A stretch of DNA of 64,000 nt from positions 1 through 64,000 of the forward strand of contig CBFFRP010000023.1 in the NCBI GenBank assembly GCA_965644295.1. The letters are read 5' to 3'. The notes under the pieces were generated by a model that made no database searches, was not told the origin of the DNA, and saw nothing but the letters and a program-made list of their open reading frames with translations. Within the stretch, counting starts at the first letter, position 1; each line of letters opens with the position of its first letter. This stretch comes from Paraphysomonas bandaiensis. Its lineage: Eukaryota; Chrysophyceae. Shown piece after piece: positions 44,826 through 56,029 of the stretch. The translations under genes and the position numbers were made by a program.

Positions 44826-45353
44826 ATGACTGTATGTGGTATACAGGGGAGGGGATGACCGCACGAGTAGAGAGATTAGTGATACTCCGCTTCACGAGCG
44901 AATCAGATATACCTACTCGAGGAGTCAACAAGGTGTGCTGCTGTTATATCGTACAGGTATATATGTATATGTGTGTGTGTGGGTATGTCACGGCTGTCTA
45001 TATACAGCTAGATGCATATGTACAGTGTACTATGTAGCCGTTTTGCGATACACAGCCAACCTCTGTACATGGACTACCGTACCATACAGCAGTATACAGT
45101 ATACAGGCATACATCTGTATGGACAACCATTGTACTGGGCAACATCATTCCTCTATAAAATACAGATATTAGTCAAAATAGGAGATTTTATGAAAATAAA
45201 TGTTCTAAAAACTACGGATTTCCTACCTGACTTGTGGTGTTGAGACTGCTCAGCTCTTAACATAATCTGCAACTAAGTTCGAGCTACAGGTGCTGTGCAT
45301 GTATAGTACCCCACCATATCTATAACAGAGAGGAAACGAGTAGTCTATAGCCA
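44826..45353. promoter_or_regulatory. Divergent intergenic region, FAM194-type / methyltransferase
   Basis: A 528-bp gap with clustered GTATAC and GTAC palindromes (about 45050-45125) and a block at about 45181-45230 (GATTTTATGAAAATAAATG, then TTCTAAA) that resembles 63479-63530 upstream of the S51-like gene. Confidence 0.4.
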
Positions 45354-46331
45354 ATGGGAGATATACTCTTTGAGACATTAGAGAAGTGGCACGGCGATAA
45401 GTCATGGGGCCGTTTCTTGGATGCTGGCACAGGTGAGACCTCATATCATGCTTGCAGATAACATATAAGAGCATTGAGCTAGGTGTGGACTCATTGAAAT
45501 GGGCACAGAGATTAAATACGACCTCATGGACTGCGATAACAGCTGATGATGGAATGAAGAGATCGATAGAGTCCAGCAGAGCTGTTGTTATGCGACAGCA
45601 GGACAGAATTCTTGTCGGGAACTGGATGGATGAAAGCTTTTGTAGTGAATTAGGAACATATGATACAATACTTGCGGATTATCTCATTGGTGCTGTCGAT
45701 GGATTTTCTCCTTATACGCAAGACTTGATTATAGAAAAGTTGGTTCCTTGTCAATATACTTCGCCAAACGCTAATACTCTTTCAGATTAAAGAAGCACAT
45801 GAACCCTGGCGGAAAACTTTACATTATTGGAATGAATCCTATTCCTGATACTTGTGTGTCTCCTGCAAGTCTAGTGTCAGAGGTACGATAAAGAGGAGAC
45901 TGAGCATCCATTGATTAATTTCAATTAGGTTCGCCGAACAAGGGATGCGTGCATTCTTTTGGCCGGTCACCGTCCGTACAGAGAATTTCCTGTTGAGTGG
46001 ATGCAGAGGCACCTCAAAGCAGTGGGACTCGTAGTCACTGGAAGCAAGAGTTACACTATCCTTCACAACGAAACCAGCATACTGCGGCAGGTTCGAGTGG
46101 CGGAAAGCAAATTGGCGCTGATGCCTAACTCGGACCTCAGGAATGGGATGGAAAACTACCTGAGCGATCTCAAGTAATAACCTTATTTAGATTTGTTTGG
46201 TGTTAGTGATTGATGCATTTTACAGGGCGCGCATACATCAGGCTCTCGCATCTACAGCGGAGGGAAGGGTTCCCCTCTCATTTGATTATTGCTTAGCTGC
46301 GGAATTAGAGGAGTCGGTGGACATCTCTTAG
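45354..46331 (+). CDS. Class I SAM-dependent methyltransferase, unnamed family
   Basis: Five exons: 45354..45432, 45483..45738, 45786..45882, 45929..46173 and 46226..46331 (introns 46-52 nt) give 260 residues. Motif I is restored by splicing: WGRFLDAGTGVDSLKWAQRL. Then come WTAITADDGM, a Gly/Asp-rich segment around ILADYLIGAVDGF, and KKHMNPGGKLYIIGMNPIPD (motif near strand 5). The C-part (LAGHRPYREFPVEWMQRHL, PLSFDYCLAAELEE) resembles uncharacterised algal and protist methyltransferases. Substrate unknown. Confidence 0.7.
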
Positions 46332-46615
46332 AGACGCAGATGTCTGCTGATAGTATTAAGTTTGTTATTGATATCAGCCGTGTCGCTAATATTATAGATC
46401 CATCATATCGTAGCTTCAAACGATTGGAATATCTTGTAATAATAATGCACTTTTACCATATCATCAATTGGACTATGAGCTATGACCTGCAAATGTCTTC
46501 AGATATTCGGATAAACAGACTTTCTCCTATCTATATTACAATATCATTGTCACTGCCGCTTTGGCTTGGCTATTCAAGTCACAAACTATTCTATAAATTA
46601 TACTTCGTATTAACA

Positions 46616-46736
46616 CACTATATCACTCAGGGCTAGGAAACAATATATTGCAATACTTTTTTTAGATAGTATTGATGGAACACTATCTAAAAAAAGTATT
46701 GCAATATATTGTTTCCTAGCCCTGAGTGATATAGTG
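46616..46736. mobile_element. Near-perfect 121-bp palindrome (MITE-type hairpin)
   Basis: Arms 46616..46670 and 46682..46736 are perfect reverse complements over 55 bp with an 11-nt loop. The core is CAGGGCTAGGAAACAATA then TATTGCAATACT. The same terminus appears near 46800, 53400, 56190, 56350 and 57860, so this is a repeat family with hAT-like CAGGG ends. Confidence 0.85.
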
Positions 46737-47884
46737 ATATTGATGGAGATTTTTAACAGGCCCAACAATACAATGACAATATATTGTACAATGTATTGCA
46801 ATACAATATATTGTTTTCTAGTCCTGATATATTATATTTTACAACACACTTCAATATCATAGACACTGGAAATTTAGCTTTGCTATTATTCTGTGATAAC
46901 TATGTAAGTGTGTAACTTCTAGCATAAAGATTGACTTAAACCTTAACTTTAGGGAGACTAAACCACTGTTGCGTATTCCTCGATGAAATAAAAAGCTAAA
47001 TTCTGTTCCATTCCGTATACCATGTGGTGTACCATATACGTACAAATCGTGTCCAGTGGTGTATAAATACATCAAATTTGTAGTCCATGTCGTTTTTGGT
47101 CTGAACCGTAAATGTAAAATTAAATGATAAAAACACCATTCAACTAAAACTCAGATGGACATACAATGTACAGCTGAGGATAAACTGTCTGTGACTCTAG
47201 TTGATCTACGGAAGAGTTAAATATGAGTCAGTTCGATAACCGAATCTGCAAGCACGTCATCCTCCACACGAACTTCTAGTCGTCGCTTCTTCTGAACTCA
47301 TCACGACTTCAACATCCAGATGCAGGTAATGAACACTTGCCACTAATACTTACGCAGGATCATGCAGCTCATATCAATATGGGTTAACGAGGAAACCTTA
47401 TCATGCGGAAGCGGAGTGCAGTAGTCACCTTAGACACTGGTATTTTATCAGTGATATCATCCTCACATGTGCTGCAACAGTCACTGTAGTGCCTCTAGGA
47501 GGTCTCATCATCACATCAAGATATTGCGATATCCATATTGCCCATATACAGTAGCATACAGCAGCATACAGCAATGGACGCACAGAGTACACTATGCCAT
47601 ATACAGTAGTATACAAGAATAGCACATGCTACCGTATATAGTGGTATACGGTCCGGTATTCTAGTATTCAATTTTAAAAATAGTGCGTTGTAATACAGAC
47701 GGGAGACAGAGGAATACTGTAATATGATTGGCTGAAACTTATTTGGTGCACACCTCTTCAAGATACTTCTATGGAGGTGTCCGCTGAAGATATCACGCAA
47801 CGGTTTTATGTTGCATGCATGCCGTTTTAATGCATGTGTTGGATCTTCACAATAAATCAGGTGCTCACTTGATCGATTGGAAAC
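46737..47884. other. Gap and promoter region of the mastigoneme-like gene
   Basis: 46770..46830 is a broken second copy of the CAGGGCTAGG family. About 47530-47660 has clustered ATACAG and GTATAC motifs, like other promoter gaps. No gene. Confidence 0.4.
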
Positions 47885-49873
47885 ATGATGAGACTTAGTA
47901 AAGTTGTTGTGGGAGCTAGTCTCCTTGGCATGGCAAGTGCAGAATGCCCTAATGCTTGCAGCAGCCACGGTATTTGCACTAATTATGACATGTGCGAGTG
48001 CTATCGCAATTGGATGGCAAACGACTGTTCAGAACGTGTCTGCCAGTTCGGACTTGCCCACGTTGATACTCCTAAGGGAGATCTGGATGCCTCTTCTGGT
48101 GCTTTGACTGGACCTGGAGTAACTGTTGTGACTAACAGTGAAGTGTATCCTTACGGTACCACCGAGCAGTTTCCCAACATGGTCGACTCTGCTGGCAACG
48201 TTATGACTGAGTCCGCTCACTACTACATGGAATGCTCTAACAAGGGTCTCTGCGATCGTGAGACTGGTACCTGTGAATGCTTTCCTGGATATGAGGGATC
48301 TGCTTGCCAGCGCGCCTCCTGCCCGTCCTCTGGTGGAGGTGTATGCAGTGGACACGGTACATGTGACACTATTAAGGAGATTGCACGAGCAGACAACAAT
48401 AACATATATGAGCTTTGGGACGAGCACTCAACTCTTGGTTGTGTTTGTGACGCTGGTTATTACGGCCCTGATTGCTCTTTGCGGAGATGCAAGTATGGAG
48501 CTGATCCTCTCTATGCTGACGATTCAACTGCCACCCAGAGAGTGTCTAACTGGACCTACGGTTTCTACTCTTACACTGCGCGTTCTGATATGGTAGTCAG
48601 TGGAAACTACTCTCTAGTTTTCTATGATGTGTTTGGTGAGGACTGGAGAACAGAGGCCATTACCTGGAGTGATGGATGTGACGAAGTTATTTCCAAACTT
48701 GAAGCTATTCCTAATGATGTCATTCCTGGTAACAGTGTTGAATGTCTAGATCAGGACGAAAATACTGTTTACGCTGGTAGGGTTCCTCCTGATAATGGCA
48801 GTGGTAGCAGCTACTATTTTTACAAGGTTATTACTCTTGTTTTCCCCAAGAATCCAGGAAAGCTCAAGCAGATGGAAGTTGATATCTACCTTGACGGACC
48901 CCGCCCAACACTTGTGTCTAACGAGACTGATAGCACCCTCTCGACATTTGTTCACGCCAATGGCTTCACTGGTGAGTTTGTCGATTATGTTCCTGATTAC
49001 TGTGAAGGTGTTGAGGTGACAATCACCAGTACTGGCAATCAATATCGACTTGCATCTCTGACCACAAAGGAAACTATCCTTCTGAAGAGATGTCTTGGTG
49101 ATGCCGATGGTGATACTACAGCTTCTGGTCAGCAGGATGAGGTGTACAACTGGGACTATGGTACAAGAATTACTCCTCATCTTATCAAGCTTGTCGAAGC
49201 TACTGAATCACCTTTCACCCGTATCTGTAACTCTACCGATCAGTACTTCCAGCATAAGAGCAGTTTAGATTGGTGTGAAAACGACGGTCCTGCTGGGTTT
49301 TATGCCCCTCTTATTTACGACGATGCTACTGGTAACTTTGAGATTTTCAATCAGCTGAACACCATTTACTCGTCCACAACACCGTTCAGAGTGTTTACTA
49401 CAACCGGAAGACTCAAGCGTATAAATGAAGACAGTGACATTGAGCACGATGGTGTTTTCGGCAAGAAGGTATATTACTCTATCTCCACTGGCGATGACAT
49501 TGCCATTGACTGCGAGACCAATACCAACAGCACAACAGGCGACTGCCTCAACAAGGGCGACCTTGCTATGTTCTTTAATCCCGTCAACCCTGTCAGAAAC
49601 CCTGAGTTCCACAACATGTACACCATCGAGAAAGTTGCTAGAGACAGAAACTCAACCGACTACACGGCTCATACCGAAATCACTCTTGATATTGGTATCA
49701 ACTTTGCTCACATTGAAGAGGCCTATATCTACAAGTTTTACCCTCCCACTGGTGTCAGCTGGGCCGCAGAGTGTTCTGACCGTGGTGTGTGCGATTCCTC
49801 CACTGGTCTTTGCCAATGCTTTGCGGGTTATACTTCTGATGATTGCTCTGTGCAGAACACTCTCGCTAAGTAG
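47885..49873 (+). CDS. Mastigoneme-like secreted EGF-repeat protein (Mst/SIG type)
   Basis: A single-exon protein of 662 residues with a signal peptide (KVVVGASLLGMASAE). N-terminal EGF-like modules: CPNACSSHGICTNYDMCECY, CSNKGLCDRETGTCECFPGY, CSGHGTC and a fourth near CVCDAGYYGPDC; a last one closes the protein (CSDRGVCDSSTGLCQCFAGY). Between the first two is FGLAHVDTPKGDLD, a string I associate with stramenopile mastigoneme and SIG proteins. The middle about 350 residues are Asn-glycosylation-rich with no known domain. It would be exported through the ER and built into the tubular hairs of the anterior flagellum. Codon use is C/G-ending as in beta-tubulin, suggesting high expression. Confidence 0.85.
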   Translation: MMRLSKVVVGASLLGMASAECPNACSSHGICTNYDMCECYRNWMANDCSERVCQFGLAHVDTPKGDLDASSGALTGPGVTVVTNSEVYPYGTTEQFPNMVDSAGNVMTESAHYYMECSNKGLCDRETGTCECFPGYEGSACQRASCPSSGGGVCSGHGTCDTIKEIARADNNNIYELWDEHSTLGCVCDAGYYGPDCSLRRCKYGADPLYADDSTATQRVSNWTYGFYSYTARSDMVVSGNYSLVFYDVFGEDWRTEAITWSDGCDEVISKLEAIPNDVIPGNSVECLDQDENTVYAGRVPPDNGSGSSYYFYKVITLVFPKNPGKLKQMEVDIYLDGPRPTLVSNETDSTLSTFVHANGFTGEFVDYVPDYCEGVEVTITSTGNQYRLASLTTKETILLKRCLGDADGDTTASGQQDEVYNWDYGTRITPHLIKLVEATESPFTRICNSTDQYFQHKSSLDWCENDGPAGFYAPLIYDDATGNFEIFNQLNTIYSSTTPFRVFTTTGRLKRINEDSDIEHDGVFGKKVYYSISTGDDIAIDCETNTNSTTGDCLNKGDLAMFFNPVNPVRNPEFHNMYTIEKVARDRNSTDYTAHTEITLDIGINFAHIEEAYIYKFYPPTGVSWAAECSDRGVCDSSTGLCQCFAGYTSDDCSVQNTLAK

Positions 49874-50208
49874 TCATTTGATTATGTTGGCTTGCTCTGT
49901 ATGCGTTCGAAGTACTAATATATAACCTTATTCTATCATTAATAATGTATACTGATTTTTAATATTTGTAACGTTTCGTCTTCTATTTCTCTTTACTGGT
50001 AGTATAATTTCTTTTTCATTGGATAATTTATGCAGCTGAGTAAAAGTTCCTCACCAGCTACTTGGAATTTTATTTGCTCTTAGGGGCAGTTATTTCCTCT
50101 ACCACCAAGCAAAAGCTATATTCAACCGCATGCTTTGTTTTCAAGTATTGTGTTTGAAATCAGTACCTACTTGCGTCTTCTTTTATCTCTTGGTCCCTCA
50201 TTAATAAC

Positions 50209-50502
50209 TTAAGTGGAACTCCTAATTTTCTCTCCAAGATTTCTGTTTCTCTGCTCCATATATGATAAACCGACCAATGACTTTGTATAAATATCTGCTG
50301 CTTGTTGCGATGTATGCACATGCACTAACTTAATCGAATTGAACTGATTGGGATCCACGTGCTCTCTCACTATGTAATACTTAATCTCAATGTGCTTCGA
50401 CTTCTTGTGAAACATTGGGTTTTCGGCCCTAACCACCCTCTGCGCAAGATCCTCTGTCATCTTCTTTATGTCAGCAATGTGAATAGGAGTTTTATCCTCC
50501 AC
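50209..50502 (-). pseudogene. Copia RNase H C-terminal fragment
   Basis: A 97-codon remnant with the conserved Copia end: NPMFHKKSKHIEIKYYIVRE, then VHVHTSQQAADIYTKSL and RNRNLGEK. Confidence 0.75.
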
Positions 50503-50879
50503 TTGAACCTGGTTACCAGTACAAGTATGATACTGTAAACTGTAGATGATTCACAGCAATATAGAGTGTTGTATGATTTCACGTTCTTTACACGTTTTAA
50601 CGTAATTTTAATTCAATTTATACTCGCGGTTTGCTTGTGTTAGGAGGCAGTTTCACCGGTTTGGTGTTCTGGACAGTGTATTCTCGGTTTGGGAAACACT
50701 TTAAATTCAGAAAACGTTGTAAACACGGTCTTTCTCATCAGAAAGATTACTCGATCTGATTTGCTGGATTTATTTATTAGGGTTTTCGATCGAGAATTAC
50801 TACGTTTGAGACCAACTGCTTTGAGTTCTATGTATTATTCAGTATACTTTTCGATGTCTGCAGCGTGAATGTAGTGTCA

Positions 50880-51446
50880 CCGCTGTTGTCCACTAGACCA
50901 CGGTACGCTGCGATTAGACCTTTTCTGAGCTTTATTTGAGTCGTTACATATGTTAATCCATTGTCTGGGTCTACATAATATGCAAGACCTATGAGATATT
51001 TGAAACTTTCTACTGTCCTGGAGATCTCATTCTCAATGAAGATCTCATTTACCGCCTTAAAATATCTCTTATCCGCTGGTGGAACACATTCGTTGAAAAA
51101 TACATGTCCTGATATGTAGGACCATCCTCTCGATAGCCCATAAAATACCCAGTCCAGCTATGTCTGTCCCAGTTGTTCTTTCGGAGACTGGAGTCGATAT
51201 TGACAAAGCATTTACATCCCCATATATTCTGGCATAACTCAAGTCTGGCACCTCATTTTCAATAAATTGCAACGGAGACATAAATCCTTTTGCTGTCTGA
51301 CAGGATGGTAGCCTGCTGTTCTTCATGTGTGTGGACGTCTTCATAGCTTGTTCCCAGAAATTTGCTGGAAGGCCGGAATCCATCAAGCTGCTGAGTTCTC
51401 GTTCTTTAATAGTCCTCCATGGGCGTTCCTGGAATGGGTTATCCAC
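50880..51446 (-). pseudogene. Copia integrase C-terminal fragment
   Basis: Contains NPFQERPWRTIKERELSSLM and SGLPANFWEQAMKTSTHMKN, the end of the integrase core, followed in other frames by GWVFYGLSRGW and YISGHVFFNECVPP, the Copia segment after the integrase. At least one frameshift. Confidence 0.75.
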
Positions 51447-51671
51447 GGGTATAAGGGGAGTTGAAAGTTCACGTGTGGCCCCTATGGATCTCAGATATTC
51501 TAGTACTCTTCTTCTTGATACCAGTTCCTTCCCGCCGTCCGCATGATGATAATGTTGTTGTAGCCTTTTGCCCTTATACTATATGTAGATAAGCAACAAC
51601 TTTCTGGATGGATTGGATGACAAAATCTTCATCTCTCGTTGGTCCGTATGAGTCCCACTGGTGCCTTGATG

Positions 51672-52660
51672 CTACATAGCAATCCCGAGTACGTAGTATC
51701 GGTTTCCGGTAACAATTGCATCGGGGGCATGCGACCCTGAGAAATCTGCTACTATGAGCTCCTCCAGCTCCTTCGCTCTTCTCATTCTTTTCAGCAACAT
51801 TTGGCGGGTGGCGTTCCTGTGTTTACGTCTATGGGATTTTATCGCACGTCCATCACATAAAAAGCCAGAGGTAGAGATGCAATACCGCTTGATACCGGTT
51901 ATTAGATGAGCTTTTATTGCCTTCTGTATGAGCCCTATATATGGAAGCATGGGCAAGTCTTTTATGAGTTAAGACTGCAGATGGTCCAAAGGCAGTTGAG
52001 GCAAGAGGTGAGATTCGTCAATGGGAGTACCGAGGTCTGATAGTGGAATTTCGTATATAGGCCTCCAACTCGCTGGCCTTTGCCTATCAGTATGCCATCT
52101 TTGATTATCTTGACGGACTGGTTTCTGAATGTAATCTCATATCCAAGGTCGTCCAGTTGGCTACTAATTAATAGAAACGAGTGTCCTAGAAGCTTGGTCC
52201 ACGTGCTTGCACTTATAGGGATAATACCGAGTATTCCATGACCTGAAGAGGTCATAGTCGATCCTGACTTTTAGCTGTTTGAATATATCAGTAAGGCATT
52301 CCACACAATTGGTGAGGTATCCGGCTTCAGGTGTGATATTGAGACTGTGCAACCAGAATCAAGAGATCCCATTCCGGCTTTTTGATCACAAACGAAGTGT
52401 GATTCATCGCTCTTATATTGAGTATAAACAACTCCTCCATAATCTCTTTCTTTCTGCTGTCCTGAAGAAGGGCCACTGTCTTCATAATCTGCTAATTGGT
52501 CAGATTCGTCATTTTCAGTTCTCTGATGAGTCTGGAATCTAACTTTTTTGAATTTCTTACTGGTTGATTTGTTTCCAGAGGAATTCTTCATTTGTTGGAT
52601 CCTTTCCAGGAGTGCTTGCATTTTGAAGCGATATGGCCTTTTCCTTCTCATCGGAAACAC
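51672..52660 (-). pseudogene. Copia protease / pre-integrase / integrase N-terminal fragments
   Basis: The 52271..52660 fragment ends with GSLDSGCTVSISHL, the aspartic-protease DSG site. 51962..52255 has LDDLGYEITFRNQSVKIIKDG and a GLY motif of the pre-integrase region. 51672..51956 has KELEELIVADFSG, the start of the integrase catalytic core with its first Asp. Confidence 0.7.
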
Positions 52661-52734
52661 TTGATATCTTTATCAGCTCTCTTGTCATGTTTGGGTTTCT
52701 GAAAGATGTCCCCTTTTTGCGCTTGTAATTCGCT

Positions 52735-53007
52735 TTATTTTTGAAGCTGCAAGCTGAATACTGTCGGTTTTTGTTTCGTCGTTGCTTGGAGGTTGATTGG
52801 GGTTAGGGTTAGGGTTAGGGTTAGTATTCCATGATCGTTCTGTAGAGTATAAACGATCTTCGGCTTGCGATAGAACCACGCACGGCACTTCTTCTGCCAC
52901 CTGGAGAAGTTCTTCGCATCGAATTTCGGCATTGAGTCTTTCGCTTGTCGGTTGTCGGTTGTCGAATCCGAGTCGGTTGAATCGTAACTAGTAACTTTCA
53001 CTGACAT
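52735..53007 (-). pseudogene. Copia gag-like fragment interrupted by telomere-type repeats
   Basis: Starts MSVKVTSYDSTDSDSTTD and contains MPKFDAKNFSRWQKKCRAWF, similar to the UBN2-type gag of Copia elements. The Leu-Thr-Leu-Thr run in the frame is the translated TTAGGG insert at 52797..52824. Confidence 0.6.
52797..52824 (+). repeat. Interstitial telomere-type repeats (TTAGGG)
   Basis: TTGGGG followed by three TTAGGG units and TTAG, within the gag region of the decayed Copia element. Confidence 0.9.
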
Positions 53008-53672
53008 CTCGCTACCTAATAAAGAATTGATCTTAGTAATAGTAAAACAATGTTGTGATTATTAGAGTGTATATAAGTAATGAACACAGTGAAGTGAGAA
53101 TAATGAATAACAATATAGAACATAACTATCATACACAACGGAATAGTTAGAAGTGTAACTGATAATGACGACGTTATGATGACGATCATGTATCTTCAAC
53201 AGATACTCTCTCTAATTCAGTTCATGATATATTCCATTGAACATTCTAACTCACAGATACAATTTTGTATTAAGCTGATTCCTAATAGTATTCCAACAAA
53301 TAATTGAAATTGAGACAGCAAGTAATTTTCTACAACCTGCGTCAATTAATTGATACGCAGCCCTGATTGATGTGGGACGCTATGTAGCAAGAGTATTACG
53401 ATATATTGTTCCCTAGCCCTGAAACTTTTTAAATAGTACACGATGTGGTCTTGTAGTGTGTATTGTGTATGATATATTATGACATACTGCATACTGCAGA
53501 GGAGCTTTAAACTTCAACATGAAGTTCCGTGACATATATTGCCTCGTTAATAAAACAAATAGCCGCGTATGCAGAATTCTTTAATAGTTTATTCGCCTCA
53601 TATATGTATTATTACAGCCAAAATAAAAGTACCCAATGGAATTAGGACAGCTCACACTTGGTGTTGATCCAG
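53008..53672. other. Gap with repeat remnants
   Basis: Contains a TCAATTAATTGA-rich stretch ending TACGCAGCCCTG at 53361 and a CAGGGCTAGGGAACAATA-family end (reverse) at about 53405..53430. No gene. Confidence 0.45.
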
Positions 53673-54952
53673 CTAGCCTACCGTTGCATTGCCCAAAGGG
53701 GCCTTACACACTCCATTTCCTATAGTAAGTACGGTTAAGACAAAATTCAATGTGAGATGTTTGGTACCAATTTTAAATACATGTGACGACCACATGGCGA
53801 CTCCATCTTCAGAGGTGCGCATCTATACCACCACCGCCAAAATCAGAAAATATATAGCACAGTAACAGGTAATTCTTACGTCAGGCAGAATTTTCTCTAG
53901 AATCTTTTTCTTAGCCACAGCCGACGGCGCAGCTGGTTCTCCGTCAAATCCATCGAATGTGACTCTGTCTCCAACTGCAGCATTCTCTGGGGGCTCAAGG
54001 AGCTTCACAACGGAATGGTCGACATTGCTTGCACACACAACCATTCCCTATAATAGAATTACAAAAACAAACCATTCAATACAATTAGTACCTGAGACTT
54101 AAAGCCAACCATTGTGCGGTCTTTGAGGTTCGCAAGCACAATAACTAGTCTACCTTCCATTTCCTCAGGCTTGTAGTGCGCCCGGAGGCCGGATGCAATC
54201 GAACGATGTCCAGTAGACTCGCCTAAGTCGATTTCTTCGCATAGCAACTTCTCAGCATCAGGATGCTCCCAGCAACGCACAATGCGCCCTACTCGAAAGT
54301 CAAGCTTTGAGGGGTCTAGTTCACTTGAAGCAGGATTCGAGGGTGCTGGTTTCTTCTCCTTGGGTTTAGCGGCCTTCTCAGCCTTCGGCTTGGTAGTCTC
54401 CCCACCCTTAGAATTTGCCGCGACAGAAGAATTATCTACCGTCTTATCCTTCTTGACAACTTTCTTACCATCGGCTACAGACTTTTGGGCTGCTTCAGGT
54501 AGTGTATGCTTTCCGAGTACGGGGAAAAGAGTTGGTGAGATCTGGCGGCCAACCACACCTGTACAACCAGTACAAAGACTGCTGATGTGTAAGACCCATC
54601 TGTAAACCTCGGGATAAGTAGGAATCTCCTTAATATGGACTTGTAAGCACTCAAACACCGCAACATCTGCTACGGAGAATGCGGTGTTAACAAGATACGA
54701 TCTTGTGCACAAGAAATGATTCAGAGTCTCCAGCACAGCTTGAATATTTTCCTTATTTTCAGATATACGTTTCGAGAGTGAGAGCCACTGTGAAACCTCC
54801 GCATCAGAGGTGCAGTTATCTATTAGCTGAGGACAACTCTTTCTAATCTCAGCTTTGAGCTGAGTGTGCGGCTGGTGGCCATCACTCTCTATCTTGCCAC
54901 ACTGAATAAGAGCTAGTATTCTATTTATTCTCTCCATATCAGAGTTTTGCAT
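53673..54952 (-). CDS. AIMP1/Arc1-type tRNA-binding protein (EMAP-II domain)
   Basis: Exons 54092..54952, 53880..54047, 53768..53822 and 53673..53719 (introns 44, 57 and 48 nt) give 376 residues; an in-frame ATG at 54979 would add 9. Residues about 1-150 look like a GST-C-type helical domain (SYLVNTAFSVADVAVFECL). A Lys/Ala-rich linker (KPKAEKAAKPKEKKPAPS) leads to the OB-fold tRNA-binding domain: LDFRVGRIVRCWEHPDAEKL, GLRAHYKPEEMEGR, NLKDRTMVGFKSQGMV, then GDRVTFDGFDGEP and the EMAP-II end GNGVCKAPLGNATVG. The protein would dock tRNA to aminoacyl-tRNA synthetases in a multi-synthetase complex. Confidence 0.87.
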
Positions 54953-55029
54953 AATGTGTTTGCTAATATATGCCAGCAATGATCAGTGTCGGTGTCATAT
55001 ATATGTATGTATGTCTGTAGCCTTACGAC

Positions 55030-55058
55030 ATGTATGTATGTATGTATGTATGTATGTA
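55030..55058 (+). repeat. Short (TATG)n tract
   Basis: About seven TATG units, with a shorter run at 55002..55013, 78 bp upstream of the AIMP1-like start and in the divergent gap to the gene at 55428. Confidence 0.9.
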
Positions 55059-55427
55059 GAGGTACACGTCGAAGATGGTATTGTGTGGCTGGACTATTCC
55101 TCACGATATGATTGGCTGCTTTCGTTTACTATAAAACTCTATGAAATATCTCCTTAACTTGATTAAAACCCCGCAATTATTGGGGTTTTAAGTTCGAAAT
55201 ATCGAGGTATTGCTAACTATAGCGCTTTTTTTACATATAGATCACCAGAAACGGCCCATGTATGTACAGTAGGTAGATGTATGCATGTATGTATCTGTAG
55301 TTTGTGTGTCGTTATCGTTACTGATGGTGGCACAGATCCACACCGAGCAGTTCCCTCGAAAAAGTAAGTTCTATTGACTATTAAATAAGAGTGATTATTC
55401 GACTCTTTGTGAGGGGATTATATTACA
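55059..55427. promoter_or_regulatory. Rest of the divergent gap, with AAAACCCC/GGGGTTTT hairpin
   Basis: AAAACCCC and GGGGTTTT pair across a short AT loop at about 55165-55190. Promoter function inferred only from position. Confidence 0.4.
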
Positions 55428-56029
55428 ATGGAGAGGATGGAGCCTAAAAGACAGCCGACATCTCCTATTCCCCTTATTCACACTAGAAATTATGCCAATC
55501 CATCTAAATCGGGGGGATATTACAAACAACCATCACTCGAACACCTTCCTGGGAGGTCATCAATACCGAACTCACTTTTGTTGATTGACTCCAAAGATAA
55601 ATATCACGTGAGGGAAGGGTTTGGTGCATCTGCACCACAAAAGAAGAAGCTAGAGCCACCAAAGCTCCTTGCGGCAAATGCCATGTTTGTCGAACCTTAT
55701 GTGGAGCCTCCTACTCCAGTAGAGGACGCTGAAACCCAAACAGAGCCACAAATCTTCTTTAAAAAGGAAATGGAATCAATGAACGATTATCAGGAGTGGA
55801 TTTCACAGAAGGTGGACCCTATCACAAAGGTACTGATGCCATATTATTCACTCTGATTAACTCTAACTCATTAACTTAGAAAATACGACTGGCATTGATT
55901 CAATCGAAACCGGAAGATATCCCGGAATTTTTGCAGGCATATATGATGTCACTTATTAATGATACAGCCCCTCCTTCGACAATCGATAGAGATGACTATC
56001 GGAGGGAACAGCGTAATGCCCATAAGTAG
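55428..56029 (+). CDS. Hypothetical protein with RIIa/DPY30-like C-terminal motif
   Basis: Exons 55428..55829 and 55880..56029 (50-nt intron) give 183 residues. The N-part is Pro/Ser-rich and disordered. The C-terminal helix pair reads KIRLALIQSKPEDIPEFLQA then YMMSLIND, resembling the 'KPEDIPEFL..YM' pattern of RIIa/DPY30-type dimerisation motifs in ciliary radial-spoke and AKAP-binding proteins. A flagellar role is a guess from this motif. The gene shares a promoter gap with the tRNA-binding protein. Confidence 0.6.

Larger units (their letters stand above)
50209..53007 (-). mobile_element. Decayed Ty1/Copia-type retrotransposon
   Basis: Minus-strand fragments in Copia order: gag-like, protease-like, pre-integrase, integrase core, then RNase H, all broken by stops and frameshifts. 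The reverse transcriptase is missing: about 50510..50880 between the integrase tail and RNase H is unrelated sequence. I could not define LTRs. It lies in the convergent gap between the mastigoneme-like gene and the tRNA-binding-protein gene. Confidence 0.8.
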
